A stretch of 64,000 nucleotides of DNA from Sphingomonadaceae bacterium OTU29LAMAA1 (GTDB taxonomy: Bacteria; Pseudomonadota; Alphaproteobacteria; Sphingomonadales; Sphingomonadaceae), in the NCBI GenBank assembly GCA_024072375.1, contig CP099617.1:36001-100000 (forward strand). The letters run 5' to 3'. Of this stretch, positions 16,584 to 25,345 are shown in pieces. Made by a program: the position numbers and the translations under genes. The notes under the pieces were generated by a model, which saw nothing but the letters and a program-made list of their open reading frames with translations, ran no database searches and was not told where the DNA came from. Numbering within the stretch: the first letter of the stretch is position 1; each line of letters begins with the position of its first letter.

Positions 16584-18328
16584 TCATCGACCTCGTAAAA
16601 TTCGTCGCCTTTTAGATCATCGTCAATGATGCGACGCCAAGGGGATGCCGAAGCAGGCTCATGACTGTCGAGATGGGTTTCCGAGTATTTTTGACTGATT
16701 CTCGCGCCTATCTGGCGCTCTTTCGCCAGCCGGTTTTTTCGCGAGGCTTTGCGAGCCTCTAAAGATTTTGCAACGATTTCTCGTTGAAGCTCTGCGGCTT
16801 GGAACAACGCTGTTTCGTCATAACCGCGTTGGCCGCTAGCGCGCAGGTGCTTGCGAGCATTTTCCAATTCCCATGCCGAAATACTCGGGCGGGATATATC
16901 GCGCGAGCGTACCGGATAATAAATATTATCGTCGGGACAAAGAAACCAGATACGCGAGACATCACGGGGATCACGCCGAACAACAAATTTGGTCTGGCTT
17001 TGATCGTCCAGATAAGGCCTAAGGATATCATCCATATAGTGGATGCCACCCCACCGGATGCCCCGGCGGTTCACTGACCGGCGCTCTATCGGCAGGAAGT
17101 CTATCAATAGCCTTGCGGGATCGTTGATTGGCGTTGGGATGCCTCTACCGGCTCGCTGCTGATCTCCAAAAATACCAGCCTGCCAACGCGCGTTCGGCGT
17201 CATTCCGTGATGGCTATGGATTTTGCAATGATAATGACCCGCGATGAAGGTCGCGAGCAGTAGCTCCAACTCTTGCATCGTCAGCGATGCGCCTTTGGCG
17301 GGATCAACGTCACCGCGTTCAGCTATCGAGCCGCCGGTCGCACCGGGCAAGGTTCTCAGCGATCGCATTGCTGTACCGATCACTCGCTCTACGATCCCGC
17401 CAAAGTGGGGCATCCCGCCGGGACGAAAGTTGATCACCATGCCCCAAGATCGACAACCCAGCTCCACGGCTTCGGATCGAAAATCCGATCCATTGTCAGT
17501 GTAGATTTCGTCGGGCCGGCCATACGGAAGCCATTTGGGGACGAGCCCGATCCGTGCTGCCCACCCATCTTTCGGTAGAATGCTATGGACTAGGCACAGC
17601 CCGACCGACGTAGACGATGGCGCTTCTAGTGAAAGATAAAAGCCCAGCACGGCTCGGGAATATTCGTCAATCGCAACTGTCACCCAAGGCCGCTCAAGAG
17701 GCTGACGCAGCGCTTCATCCACGACAATAAGATCGACGCGTGTGTGATCGATTTGGATTCGTTGCAGGGGGAACTCGGTTTCGGGCGTTGAGCCTGACAC
17801 CAAACCAAACTGTTCGCGCGCTCGCTTCGCACCTTCACGCGATCGTACAATTTGCACCGCTGGGATGGCTGCTATGCGCTTTCGCACAGTCTTTTGATCG
17901 GGCAGCGCAAGGCCGAGTTGTTGAGCGCGCCGACGTATTTCCAGAATCGTCTGAGTGATAGTGGGTCTCATACGACTGAGGTGATAAGAAGCGATCACCT
18001 CGGCCATAATAGCCTCGACACGTGCATCGACCATGCTCCTGCCGAGCAATGAGGAGCGTCTACGCGGAGCCAAGTCTGCGAGCCGCCGCGACGCACCGTA
18101 TCTTTTCAGTAAGGTAAATACGGTTCGAATTGAACAGTTTAGCTCTTCAGCCGCAATGCGTACCTCCCGATTCGTCCGCTTGGGGAGTGCGAGCAGCCGA
18201 TCCAACACTGGTTTTCTAAGCGTCGCGATCCTGAGCCGTTCGGGCGATGCCATAATGTCGTCGCCGTCTACGGTTCCAGAGATCATCGCTTGTCCCAGCG
18301 GTATTACCTGTTTCGGCAAGTCTGTCAC
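16580..18328 (-). CDS. tniA: TniA-type DDE transposase
   Basis: A 582-aa retroviral-integrase-fold transposase. Helix-turn-helix regions occupy about 40-160. The catalytic triad reads Asp194 (IQIDHTRVD), Asp278 (YTDNGSDF) and Glu314 (GGIVERVIG), an exact DD-35-E spacing. A Mu-type C-terminal domain and a basic tail (EARKASRKNRLAKERQ) follow. The gene appears complete and is the closest transposition gene to the comM junction, as in Tn5053/Tn402 and AbaR-type elements. No resolvase (tniR) gene or endonuclease (tnsA) gene is seen next to it in the window, so whether movement is replicative cannot be decided. Confidence 0.9.
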   Translation of the reverse strand: MTDLPKQVIPLGQAMISGTVDGDDIMASPERLRIATLRKPVLDRLLALPKRTNREVRIAAEELNCSIRTVFTLLKRYGASRRLADLAPRRRSSLLGRSMVDARVEAIMAEVIASYHLSRMRPTITQTILEIRRRAQQLGLALPDQKTVRKRIAAIPAVQIVRSREGAKRAREQFGLVSGSTPETEFPLQRIQIDHTRVDLIVVDEALRQPLERPWVTVAIDEYSRAVLGFYLSLEAPSSTSVGLCLVHSILPKDGWAARIGLVPKWLPYGRPDEIYTDNGSDFRSEAVELGCRSWGMVINFRPGGMPHFGGIVERVIGTAMRSLRTLPGATGGSIAERGDVDPAKGASLTMQELELLLATFIAGHYHCKIHSHHGMTPNARWQAGIFGDQQRAGRGIPTPINDPARLLIDFLPIERRSVNRRGIRWGGIHYMDDILRPYLDDQSQTKFVVRRDPRDVSRIWFLCPDDNIYYPVRSRDISRPSISAWELENARKHLRASGQRGYDETALFQAAELQREIVAKSLEARKASRKNRLAKERQIGARISQKYSETHLDSHEPASASPWRRIIDDDLKGDEFYEVDE

Positions 18329-18438
18329 GGTACTGGCTCCGATGACGTCTGGAGAGGGCAGAAGCAGCGCCAGTGCAAGCTATCGTTCCCCATAGTGTAG
18401 TCAATCGGCGGTAAGATCCGGTCAGAAACTTGCGCACA
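18329..18438. other. Terminal segment of the transposon next to comM
   Basis: About 110 bp separate the tniA start from the comM remnant. Read from the comM side the end begins TGTGCGCAAGTTTCTGAC. Tn402-type elements have 25-bp TGT-starting inverted repeats and subterminal 19-bp repeats; I cannot identify internal repeats confidently in this short segment, and the mate end is outside the window. Confidence 0.5.
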
Positions 18439-18470
18439 GTGCATCGAACCGATGGCGATCCACAGGCGGG

Positions 18471-19136
18471 TTGAAGGTGAAGCCGGGCGAAGTCAGCCTC
18501 GCGCACCTCGGCGTGCTGTTCCTCGACGAGCTGCCCGAATTCCAGCGCGGCGTCCTCGACTCGTTGCGTCAGCCGCTGGAAGCCGGCGTGATCAGTGTCG
18601 CGCGGGCCAATGCGCACGTCACCTTTCCCGCGCGCGTGCAGTTGATCGCCGCCATGAATCCATGTCGTTGCGGCCATCTGGGCGACGCCAGCCTTGCCTG
18701 TGCCCGCGCGCCACGCTGCGCGGCGGACTATCAGGCGAAAGTATCCGGCCCCTTGCTCGACCGCATCGACCTGCATGTCGAGGTCGGCGCCGTCAGCGCC
18801 GCCGACCTCGTCCTGCCGCCGCCCGCCGAGGGTTCGGCCGAGGTATCGGCCCGTGTCGCCGCCGCGCGCGCGATCCAGACGATCCGCTATGCCGGAGAAA
18901 CGGCGCGGACCAATGCGGACGCGGACGGTGCGCTGCTCGACCGGGTCGCGACGCCGGACGAGCCGGGCCGCAGGCTGCTGGCGCAGGCGGCAGAGGCGAT
19001 GCGGATGTCGGCACGGGGCTATACCCGGGTGCTGCGGGTCGCGCGCACCATTGCCGATCTGGGCGGGGCCGGGACCATCGGCCGCATTCATATCGCGGAG
19101 GCACTCAGCTATCGTCGCAAAAGCCCGACAAACTGA
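18471..19136 (+). pseudogene. comM: 3' part of comM (YifB-type Mg-chelatase-like helicase), split by the island
   Basis: The 221 residues LKVKPGEVSLAHLGVLFLDE through RIHIAEALSYRRKSPTN match the C-terminal 40 percent of ComM/YifB: the Walker B region FLDELPEF, the NPCRCG zinc-like turn, DRIDLHVEV, and the Mg-chelatase-like C-terminal domain. About 270-290 N-terminal residues, including Walker A, are missing; upstream is transposon sequence. Known: ComM is a branch-migration helicase for natural transformation and a common island target. A few residues upstream of 18,471 (HSAS at 18,435-18,446, then six non-matching residues) may be comM-derived, so the exact junction lies somewhere in 18,434-18,465. 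Confidence 0.88.
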
Positions 19137-19146
19137 GGCGGGACGT

Positions 19147-19299
19147 CTAGTGCGTGGCGGCCTCTCGCTCCTTGATCAGCGCCAGGCACTGGCTCAGCAA
19201 GGCTGCGATCAGAAAATCGCCGCTCGCATCGGCATGTTCCAGCGCACGCACCAACTGCTCCTGCAGTGATTCACGTTCGCCCATCTTATCTGCCGTCAT
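19147..19299 (-). CDS. Small hypothetical helical protein (50 aa)
   Basis: MTADKMGERESLQEQLVRAL continues into an amphipathic helix pair ending IKEREAATH. Short acidic, Ala/Leu-rich proteins like this are common in sphingomonads, often annotated hypothetical. The start is uncertain: ATG 19299 or ATG 19284; neither has a strong ribosome site, and the longer frame to 19440 is not family-like. It converges on comM (10-bp gap). Confidence 0.5.
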   Translation of the reverse strand: MTADKMGERESLQEQLVRALEHADASGDFLIAALLSQCLALIKEREAATH

Positions 19300-19449
19300 T
19301 GTTCCGGAAACCCGTATCGAGCTTTCCGCGCTAAACACGGACCGGTTCATCGGCGCAACGACATGGATCAAGCCGGACCGTTTCGTATATTTTGCGGCTT
19401 TGCATGCTTGCGATGCCGTCGGCGAACGGCTACCCGGCAAGCCTTCGCT

Positions 19450-19534
19450 GCCCCTGTGGCGAAATTGGTAGACGCATTCGACTCAAAATCGAACGCCGTA
19501 AGGCATGCTGGTTCAAGTCCGGCCAGGGGCACCA
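19450..19534 (+). tRNA. tRNA-Leu (anticodon CAA)
   Basis: An 85-nt gene with acceptor arms GCCCCTG and CAGGGGC, an encoded CCA end, D-loop GGCGAAATTGGTAGACGC, anticodon loop CTCAAAA with anticodon CAA, a long type-II variable arm (CGCCGTAAGGCAT) and T-arm GGTTCAAGTCC. It decodes UUG. It lies between the small hypothetical gene and the phospholipase D gene. Confidence 0.96.
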
Positions 19535-19652
19535 TTCCATCATCGATGAACGATATCGTGGGCCGGCGCCGCCGACCCGGAGCGATCGGGCCGGCGATGG
19601 CGATGCCACCGCTCCACGACGGCGGCGGCCTGACCCAAACTTGCCGTACCGA

Positions 19653-21095
19653 TCAGCGGCGCTTGCGCAGCCGCCCCCGGAACAGGCCGCGGTGGGTCGT
19701 CGCCTCGAACATCTCGCCCGGACCTTCGGGGTCCAGTACCTCGTTGTCCGCCAGCCATTTCTCGATGCCGTCCAAATCCGGGACCTCGTACGGCCGCAGC
19801 GATCGGCCGGGTCCACGCAGCCGCTCGATCGTCTCGATCAGCGATCCCGTCTGCTCCATCAACTGCGCGACGCGCTCCGCCGCGACGTCGAGGTGTTCGG
19901 CCATCAGGTCGTGGCGGGTCGCCGCAATCTTCGCTTCCAGCCCGGCGCCGGGGTGGCGTTCGGTATCCAGCACCACGTCGCATTCTGTGTCGAGCCGCAG
20001 CGAGCGGTTGTTGATATTGGCCGATCCGATGCGCAGCTGCGTATCGTCGATGATGGTGATCTTGGCATGGCAATAGATCGCGGTGCCGCCGCGAGTGAAC
20101 GGATGGTACAGCCGGAACCGGTCATGCTTGTCGCGCCGGTGCAGCGTCTCGACCAGACGCGCGCGCGCGGTGTCCATCGCCAGCGGCTCCAGCCAGCCCT
20201 GCGCGGTCAGCGGATTGACGATGACGATTTCCGGCCCGTCAGGCTCGTCCAGTCGTGCAGCGATCGCCTCGGCGATCCGGCGCGATGCGAAATACTGGCT
20301 CTCGCAATAGATGTGGCGCTCGGCTGCCCTGATCTGGTCGATGAACAGCGCCTCGACCTCGGTGACCGCCGCTTCGCCCGGCATTTCGGGCTGGCTGCGC
20401 GCGATCCCCAGCTCGACGTCCTCGAACGTCGTCTCCAGCGACGCCGGCCAGCAGGTGCCGCCGCCCTCGACCGGGTGCAAGGTATGACCCGCGGCCAGAT
20501 GCCAGCGATCACGGCACAGTTCGCCCAGCGCCGCGGCGGCCGGGCCGGTAATCGCGGTCGTCGCATCGTGCCAGGGCTTGTACGGCTTGCCGCCGGGTAG
20601 CTTGCGGCCGGGGTCGTCGTCGCGATGCGCCCGTGTGTCCCATCGCTCCGCGGTCATGTCGATGCCGCCGCAAAAGGCGAGGCAATCGTCGATCGAGACG
20701 ATCTTCTGATGATGCGACGATGCGGTCGGGTGATGCCCGTCCAGCTTCACGTGGATGCGCGGGTGCCGCATCCACTTCAGCACCGTGAACACCGTGCTGC
20801 CACGGAACGCCGCCTTCATCGCGCCAACGTCCCAGCGCAGCAGGTACAGCTCCAGCTCCGGATTGCGTTCGATCAGCCAGTACAGGAAGTCGCCGACCGT
20901 TTCGGGCCCCTCGGTCGTGCCGGTGCTACCTACCAGCCGGATGCGCGCGTCGAAATCCCAGCCGACCAGCATGATCCGCTTCTTCGCCTGAAGGAACGCC
21001 TCGCGCGCGACTCCGAAATAGCGATCCGCATCGACGATCACCGACAGGCGATCGGCACGTTCGATACGCCAGACGTTACGGCCGGGGTCGAGCAT
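19653..21095 (-). CDS. Phospholipase D / cardiolipin synthase-family protein
   Basis: A 480-aa PLD-superfamily protein with two HKD motifs: HHQKIVSIDDCLAFCGG (around residue 128) and CHAKITIIDDTQLRIGSANIN (around 335-355), which together form one active site transferring a phosphatidyl group through a phosphohistidine. No N-terminal transmembrane helices are visible, unlike classical ClsA, so it may be a soluble or peripheral phospholipase or transphosphatidylase. It is the last gene of a minus-strand run with the oxidoreductase genes; its start lies inside the end of the Gfo/Idh gene (20-bp overlap). Confidence 0.85.
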   Translation of the reverse strand: MLDPGRNVWRIERADRLSVIVDADRYFGVAREAFLQAKKRIMLVGWDFDARIRLVGSTGTTEGPETVGDFLYWLIERNPELELYLLRWDVGAMKAAFRGSTVFTVLKWMRHPRIHVKLDGHHPTASSHHQKIVSIDDCLAFCGGIDMTAERWDTRAHRDDDPGRKLPGGKPYKPWHDATTAITGPAAAALGELCRDRWHLAAGHTLHPVEGGGTCWPASLETTFEDVELGIARSQPEMPGEAAVTEVEALFIDQIRAAERHIYCESQYFASRRIAEAIAARLDEPDGPEIVIVNPLTAQGWLEPLAMDTARARLVETLHRRDKHDRFRLYHPFTRGGTAIYCHAKITIIDDTQLRIGSANINNRSLRLDTECDVVLDTERHPGAGLEAKIAATRHDLMAEHLDVAAERVAQLMEQTGSLIETIERLRGPGRSLRPYEVPDLDGIEKWLADNEVLDPEGPGEMFEATTHRGLFRGRLRKRR

Positions 21096-22092
21096 CGTGG
21101 GCGTTCAGTCCTTCCTGTCGGCCATAGATGCGGTCGAGCACCTCGGCACTGCACGCGAACTGCTCCGCGGCGGGGTCGAAACGGGAGGACGCAGCAAGCT
21201 GTTCCGCCCATATGGCAGCGGACCGGGCGCCCCATGGATCGGGAGGCTCGGCCAGCGTGATCGCCTGCGTACCGGTGAAATGCTGCGCCGTGAAGTCATA
21301 GAAGGACCCGGAAACGTTGCGTAATGCCGCGCCGCCGCGGGTGCCGTAGAAGGCCGCCTCGATCACCGCATCGCGACCGGCGTGCAGATTCCACGAGCAG
21401 GCGAGGCGGATCGCCGTGTCGCCGGCCATGAACTGTGCGGTGGCGTAATCCTCGACCGATCCGGACTGCAATGGCCTGCCTTTCGCGAGCAGCGTCGCCT
21501 CGACGTTCCCGACGTTCGGGAAATTCAGCGTCCAGAGTGCCAGATCGACCAGATGGACGCCGAGATCGATGACGCAACCGCCGCCCGATTGCGCGGGGTC
21601 GAAGAACCACGGCTTGCCCGGTCCGTATGCGTTGTGGAAGGTGAGGTCGACCGCGAAGATCTCGCCCAGCGCTCCGCTGCGGACGCGATCCGCTATCGCC
21701 GTCATCGCAGCCGTGTGGCGATAGGACAGGTCGACGCCCAACAGGCGATCGGCAGTGCGTGCGGCGTCGATCACCGCCTGCGCCTCGGCTGCCGAGCGAC
21801 CGAGCGGCTTCTGGCAGAATACGGCGGCGCCGGCTTGCAACGCGGCGATCGACTGTTCGGCGTGCAGCGCGGACGGCGTCGCGATGACCACGCCGTCGAG
21901 GCCGAGCGCGAGCATGTCGTCCAGCGACGAAACGATTCGTGCATCCGGGGCCAGCGCGACCGCATCCGCGATGCAGTCCGGGGACGGGTCGCAGATCGCG
22001 CCGACCCGGATCGCACCGGTGGCGACCATCGCCTCCATCCGGTGACGACCGATCCAGCCGGTGCCGAGAAAGCCCAAGCGTGGGATGTTCAA
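21076..22092 (-). CDS. Gfo/Idh/MocA-family NAD(P)-dependent sugar oxidoreductase
   Basis: A 338-aa protein. The N-terminal Rossmann fold starts MNIPRLGFLGTGWIGRHRME with GxGxxG, followed by CQKPLGRSAAEAQAV (the EKP-type motif, reading QKP) and the C-terminal GFO_IDH_MocA half with GGGCVIDLGVHLVDLALW. Members interconvert sugars or inositols. Start is TTG 22092 with AAGGAAC 8 nt upstream. The downstream PLD gene overlaps it, and the upstream MDR dehydrogenase ends 13 bp before, so the three are probably cotranscribed. The context suggests sugar metabolism for the neighbouring glycan cluster. Confidence 0.85.
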   Translation of the reverse strand: MNIPRLGFLGTGWIGRHRMEAMVATGAIRVGAICDPSPDCIADAVALAPDARIVSSLDDMLALGLDGVVIATPSALHAEQSIAALQAGAAVFCQKPLGRSAAEAQAVIDAARTADRLLGVDLSYRHTAAMTAIADRVRSGALGEIFAVDLTFHNAYGPGKPWFFDPAQSGGGCVIDLGVHLVDLALWTLNFPNVGNVEATLLAKGRPLQSGSVEDYATAQFMAGDTAIRLACSWNLHAGRDAVIEAAFYGTRGGAALRNVSGSFYDFTAQHFTGTQAITLAEPPDPWGARSAAIWAEQLAASSRFDPAAEQFACSAEVLDRIYGRQEGLNAHDARPRP

Positions 22093-22105
22093 GCGGATGT
22101 TCCTT

Positions 22106-23113
22106 TTACGATGCCGTGCCCGCCGGGGAGGATGTCATGTCCACCAGCGCCTTCACGAACCCGCCGGGCTTGTCCCGTGTCGCGTCCAGCGCGTCGCCCA
22201 GCCGTTCCAGCGGATAATGGTGCGTGTACAACGGTGCCGGATCGAACCGCCCGCTTGCGACCGCATCGATCGCCTCGTGCAGCCCGCGCATCTGCACCGC
22301 CGGATCGCGTTCGTGCGCGTTGACGACGTCGATGCCCTTCCAGTTCCAGTCCTGCATGTTGACCTGGCGCGGGCCGTCCTGATGGTAGCCCGCGATCACC
22401 AGCTTGCCCCCGAACCCGATCAGTGCGGTGGCGAGGTCCAGTGGCCATTGCTTGCCGACAGCCTCGATCACCCGCTCGCACATCGCTGCGCCGGTCAGCG
22501 CCTTCACCTGTTCGATGATCTGCCAGTGATCGTGCATCGGGATCGTCTCGGCCGCGCCATAGTGCGTCGCGAGGTCGAGGCTTTCCTGCCGACGCGAGAT
22601 CGCGATCACCCGTGCGCCGGCATCACTGGCGAGCCGGGTCAGCACCGCGCCCAAAAATCCGATACCGACGATCGCCACCGTCTGGCCAGCACGAATGTCG
22701 CTGCGTCGAAAGATGTTGAAGGCGCAGCCCAGCGGCTCACCCGGAAACGGCTGGCCATCGAGTGCGGCGGGTAGTCTGGCGACCATGTCCGCCTTCGCCA
22801 GATCGTATTCCGCGAACGAACGGTAGGAGAGGGCGGCGACGCGATCGCCGACGCTCAGTCCCTCGACCCCGGCGCCCAGCGCATCGATCCGCCCCCAGCC
22901 TTCATGCCCCAGTCCGCCGGCCTCGCCGGGGTAGGTAACCCAGGGCAGCCCGGCCCATGGCTCGAGGTTCGACGCGCACACGCCGCAACCCTCCAGCCTC
23001 AACCGTATCTCGCCCGCGCCCGGCTCAGGCACTGCGACCCGGTCCACCCGCATCGCGCCCGGCGCATCCAGCACCGCAGCGCGCATCATTCCTGCAACCA
23101 TCTGATCTTCCAT
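22106..23113 (-). CDS. Zinc-type medium-chain dehydrogenase (MDR superfamily)
   Basis: A 335-aa dehydrogenase with a GroES-like N-terminal half (RLRLEGCGVCASNLEPW supplies the catalytic Cys, and GLGHEGWG the conserved GHE) and a Rossmann half with VAIVGIGFLGAVLTRLA. The structural four-Cys zinc loop of classical alcohol dehydrogenases is absent. It probably oxidises a polyol or sugar alcohol. Start options are ATG 23113 or ATG 23101; the latter has GGAAG 5 nt upstream. The gene is divergent from the DUF1003 gene, whose ATG is only 14 bp away, so each promoter must lie inside the other gene. Confidence 0.83.
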   Translation of the reverse strand: MEDQMVAGMMRAAVLDAPGAMRVDRVAVPEPGAGEIRLRLEGCGVCASNLEPWAGLPWVTYPGEAGGLGHEGWGRIDALGAGVEGLSVGDRVAALSYRSFAEYDLAKADMVARLPAALDGQPFPGEPLGCAFNIFRRSDIRAGQTVAIVGIGFLGAVLTRLASDAGARVIAISRRQESLDLATHYGAAETIPMHDHWQIIEQVKALTGAAMCERVIEAVGKQWPLDLATALIGFGGKLVIAGYHQDGPRQVNMQDWNWKGIDVVNAHERDPAVQMRGLHEAIDAVASGRFDPAPLYTHHYPLERLGDALDATRDKPGGFVKALVDMTSSPAGTAS

Positions 23114-23127
23114 GTCTTATTGATCCC

Positions 23128-23622
23128 ATGAGCGATCCCGGGATGCAGACGACCTTGCGCGATAATATCGCCGCGCTCGCGGATCGCGCACGTGCCGAAC
23201 GCCGTGCCGCACCGCTGCCGGCGCGTATCGCCGATCGGATCACGCGCTTCACCGGATCGATGACCTTCGTCGCGATCCATCTGACCATTTACGGCCTGTG
23301 GATCGTCGCCAACCTCGGCTGGATACCGGGCATTCCCCGTTTCGATCCGACGTTCGTCATTCTGGCGTCCGAAGCGTCGGTGGAAGCGATCTTCCTCTCC
23401 ACCTTCGTCCTCATCAGCCAGAACCGCATGGCCGAACAAGCCGATCGCCGCGCCGATCTCGACCTGCACATCAACCTGCTCGCCGAACACGAACTGACCC
23501 GCCTCGCCGCGCTGGTCGGCCGAATTGCCCAACGGCTCGACGTGCCGGTCGAGGACCGCGAGATCGAGACCGACGTGGAGCCCGAACGCGTGCTCGACGC
23601 GCTCGACGCTCAAAAAGCCTGA
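23128..23622 (+). CDS. DUF1003 membrane protein
   Basis: A 164-aa protein with two transmembrane helices: TFVAIHLTIYGLWIVANLGW (about 50-70) and ILASEASVEAIFLSTFVLIS (about 84-104), then QNRMAEQADRRADLDLHINL, the highly conserved DUF1003 signature that ends in an amphipathic helix. The function of the family is unknown. It converges on the glycosidase-like gene with 2 bp between stops and lies between the two minus-strand operons. The ATG has no strong ribosome site. Confidence 0.9.
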   Translation: MSDPGMQTTLRDNIAALADRARAERRAAPLPARIADRITRFTGSMTFVAIHLTIYGLWIVANLGWIPGIPRFDPTFVILASEASVEAIFLSTFVLISQNRMAEQADRRADLDLHINLLAEHELTRLAALVGRIAQRLDVPVEDREIETDVEPERVLDALDAQKA

Positions 23623-23624
23623 CG

Positions 23625-24551
23625 TCACGCCGCCGCGATCTGCGGCACGGATGAGACGCCCGCAGGTGCATAGCGATCGATCATCCACGCGCAAAAATCG
23701 GCGAATTGCTGCGGGTCCTTCGCCGCGCTGGTATGGTGCGGCTGGATGCCGAGATGTTCGGGCGTGAAGCAGAAGGTGACGGTGACGTCGAAGTCCTGCA
23801 ACGCCTCCATCTGCCGGTCGAACCAGTCGATCGCATCGGGGCGGAAGCTGTCCGCCCAGCTGAGGCCGGTGCGCAGCCGCTTCGTGCCGAGCCGCTTCAT
23901 CCACGCCACCGCCTCATCCAGCCGCGGGTCCTGATAGTGGAACCATTGCATCAGCCCCATGCGATCCGCGACCTCGGCATAGACGTCCAGCGACGCCTTG
24001 GGCGTGCCGTCCTCGCGGATCAGGCCCATGTAGAAATGGCGGTAATAGCTCGACCCCTCCGCCTCGCGATGACGGGTGGTCGCGCCCCAGGCATGCGGCA
24101 GGTCGAACAGCGAATACCAGAACACGCGGTCGACGCGGTCGAGCAGCAGTTCGGCGGTACGGCGGACCCCGAATTCCTGCACCTCCTCCGCCCCGAAGCT
24201 GCCGACGCCCACTTCAGTGGCCCAGATCGGCTTGTCGGGACACACCGCCTCAATCTCGGCGATCTTGTCGGGCCAGGCGTGGATCGGCCACAGGTTCCAG
24301 TCGAGCGGGAAGCCGTGCACCGCGACCACGTCGACCGCATCGAGCGCGCCATGGCCGCGCATCCGGTTGACCCATTCGGGATCGATGGGGCTCATGCCGC
24401 CGAGCACCCGCGTCACCGCCGGATTGATCGCCTGGATCGCGTTGCCCGCGCGGATCACCGTGTCGGCGAACAGCGACCAGTCGGGATCGACCTCCGGGTC
24501 CCAATGCGATTTGTTGTTCGGCTCGTTCCAGATCATTGCCGCTTCGATCAT
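23625..24551 (-). CDS. Glycoside hydrolase-like protein (beta-xylosidase type, TIM barrel)
   Basis: A 308-aa protein annotated in relatives as beta-xylosidase-like. MIWNEPNNKSHWDP near the N-terminus carries the Asn-Glu acid/base pair of clan-A hydrolases, and IWATEVGVGSFG (about residue 110) offers the nucleophile Glu. No signal peptide, so it is likely cytoplasmic. ATG 24551 overlaps the methyltransferase stop (ATGA). Being in an operon with a methyltransferase and a phosphatase, next to sugar epimerases and glycosyltransferases, it may trim or transglycosylate an intracellular precursor rather than digest polymer. Confidence 0.75.
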   Translation of the reverse strand: MIEAAMIWNEPNNKSHWDPEVDPDWSLFADTVIRAGNAIQAINPAVTRVLGGMSPIDPEWVNRMRGHGALDAVDVVAVHGFPLDWNLWPIHAWPDKIAEIEAVCPDKPIWATEVGVGSFGAEEVQEFGVRRTAELLLDRVDRVFWYSLFDLPHAWGATTRHREAEGSSYYRHFYMGLIREDGTPKASLDVYAEVADRMGLMQWFHYQDPRLDEAVAWMKRLGTKRLRTGLSWADSFRPDAIDWFDRQMEALQDFDVTVTFCFTPEHLGIQPHHTSAAKDPQQFADFCAWMIDRYAPAGVSSVPQIAAA

Positions 24552-25345
24552 GCGTCGCTCCCCCTGTTTGGCCCCGTGCTGGGGTAGACCGCTGCGGGTC
24601 CGAATTCTGCGTAAGGCACCGGCGCGACCCGGCAGAGATAGACCTCGCTCTCCGGCTGCGCCTCGATGGTGAAGCCCGATGCGCGCAGCATCGCCGCGCT
24701 GCACGCTGCATTGGGTGCCCACCAGTTGGTCCAGTCGTGCGCGAACTCGCGCTCGATGAAGTGCATTCTGGGATAGCCCGGCTCGTCGAAATACGGCGGC
24801 GGTTCATGTGTATCCGGCATATGGAAGGGATGATCCGCCGGCACCGGATACACCTCGCGCGATCCCTGTTGCATTGTCTGGAACAGCATCAGGTCGCCCG
24901 CAACATGCTCGCGGATCAGGTCGAGCGCCAGCAACGGATGGCGCAGGTGATAGAGCACGCCCATGAAGATCACGAGGTCGAACCGCTCGCCCAACGCACC
25001 CACATCGTAGACCGACAGGTTGCGGAACTCGACGCCCTCGAAGCCCAGTGCAGCGCTCGCCAGCCGCGCCTGCGCCAGATAGCGGTCGTCGCTGTCGATG
25101 CCGAGCACGCGATCCGCCCCGCGCCGCTTCATCTCGACCGAATAGAAGCCGGCGTTGCAGCCGATGTCGAGCACCGATTTGCCGGTCAGATCGGCGGGCA
25201 GCGCGTCGGCGAAGCGCGCGAACTTGAATCGCGGATAATCGCCCAGAAAATGCTCCGGCGCGGTCTCGATGCCGTGCCCCAGATCGATGTTGTGAAACCA
25301 CGGGCCGAGGCGCTCCACCTCGGCACGCAAGACATCCGGCGTCAT
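24548..25345 (-). CDS. TIGR04290-type SAM-dependent methyltransferase
   Basis: A 265-aa class I methyltransferase. KSVLDIGCNAGFYSVEMKRR (about 50-70) is motif I with the SAM-binding glycine, VLGIDSDDRYL is motif II, and FDLVIFMGVLYHLRHPL is the post-I/IV region, as in CmoB/DUF1698-like enzymes. The start ATG 25345 overlaps the phosphatase stop (ATGA). I recall this family as clustered with glycosyltransferases and epimerases in alphaproteobacteria, matching what is seen here; the acceptor (perhaps a sugar hydroxyl or carboxyl) is not known to me. Confidence 0.8.
   Translation of the reverse strand: MTPDVLRAEVERLGPWFHNIDLGHGIETAPEHFLGDYPRFKFARFADALPADLTGKSVLDIGCNAGFYSVEMKRRGADRVLGIDSDDRYLAQARLASAALGFEGVEFRNLSVYDVGALGERFDLVIFMGVLYHLRHPLLALDLIREHVAGDLMLFQTMQQGSREVYPVPADHPFHMPDTHEPPPYFDEPGYPRMHFIEREFAHDWTNWWAPNAACSAAMLRASGFTIEAQPESEVYLCRVAPVPYAEFGPAAVYPSTGPNRGSDA

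Larger units (their letters stand above)
1..18438. mobile_element. Right part of a TniABQ transposon-type island inserted in comM
   Basis: The tniQ-tniB-tniA block (14,692-18,328) ends about 110 bp from the remaining 3' part of comM, so the comM side is the element's end. The last bases before comM, read outward-in on the minus strand, begin TGTGCGCAAG; a TGT/ACA terminus is typical of Tn5053- and Tn7-type elements. The cargo to the left is metal resistance, IetAS defence and gene fragments, with visibly more A/T than the DNA beyond 18.5 kb. The other end and the 5' half of comM are not in the window, so the left limit, the target duplication and the matching inverted repeat cannot be checked. 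Known parallel: comM is a preferred site for AbaR/Tn6022-type islands in Acinetobacter. The extent is inferred. Confidence 0.7.

Noticed and set aside
18328..18471. Tn7-type (TnsAB, attTn at glmS) assignment
   Set aside because: The transposase, ATPase and TniQ form a compact tniABQ set with no tnsA-like endonuclease gene beside it; the Tn5053/Tn402-like designation fits better, though the family border is not sharp.
19450..19534. tRNA-Leu gene as the integration site of the left island
   Set aside because: The island boundary lies about 1 kb away within comM, with intact core-like sequence between; no duplicated tRNA end is seen.
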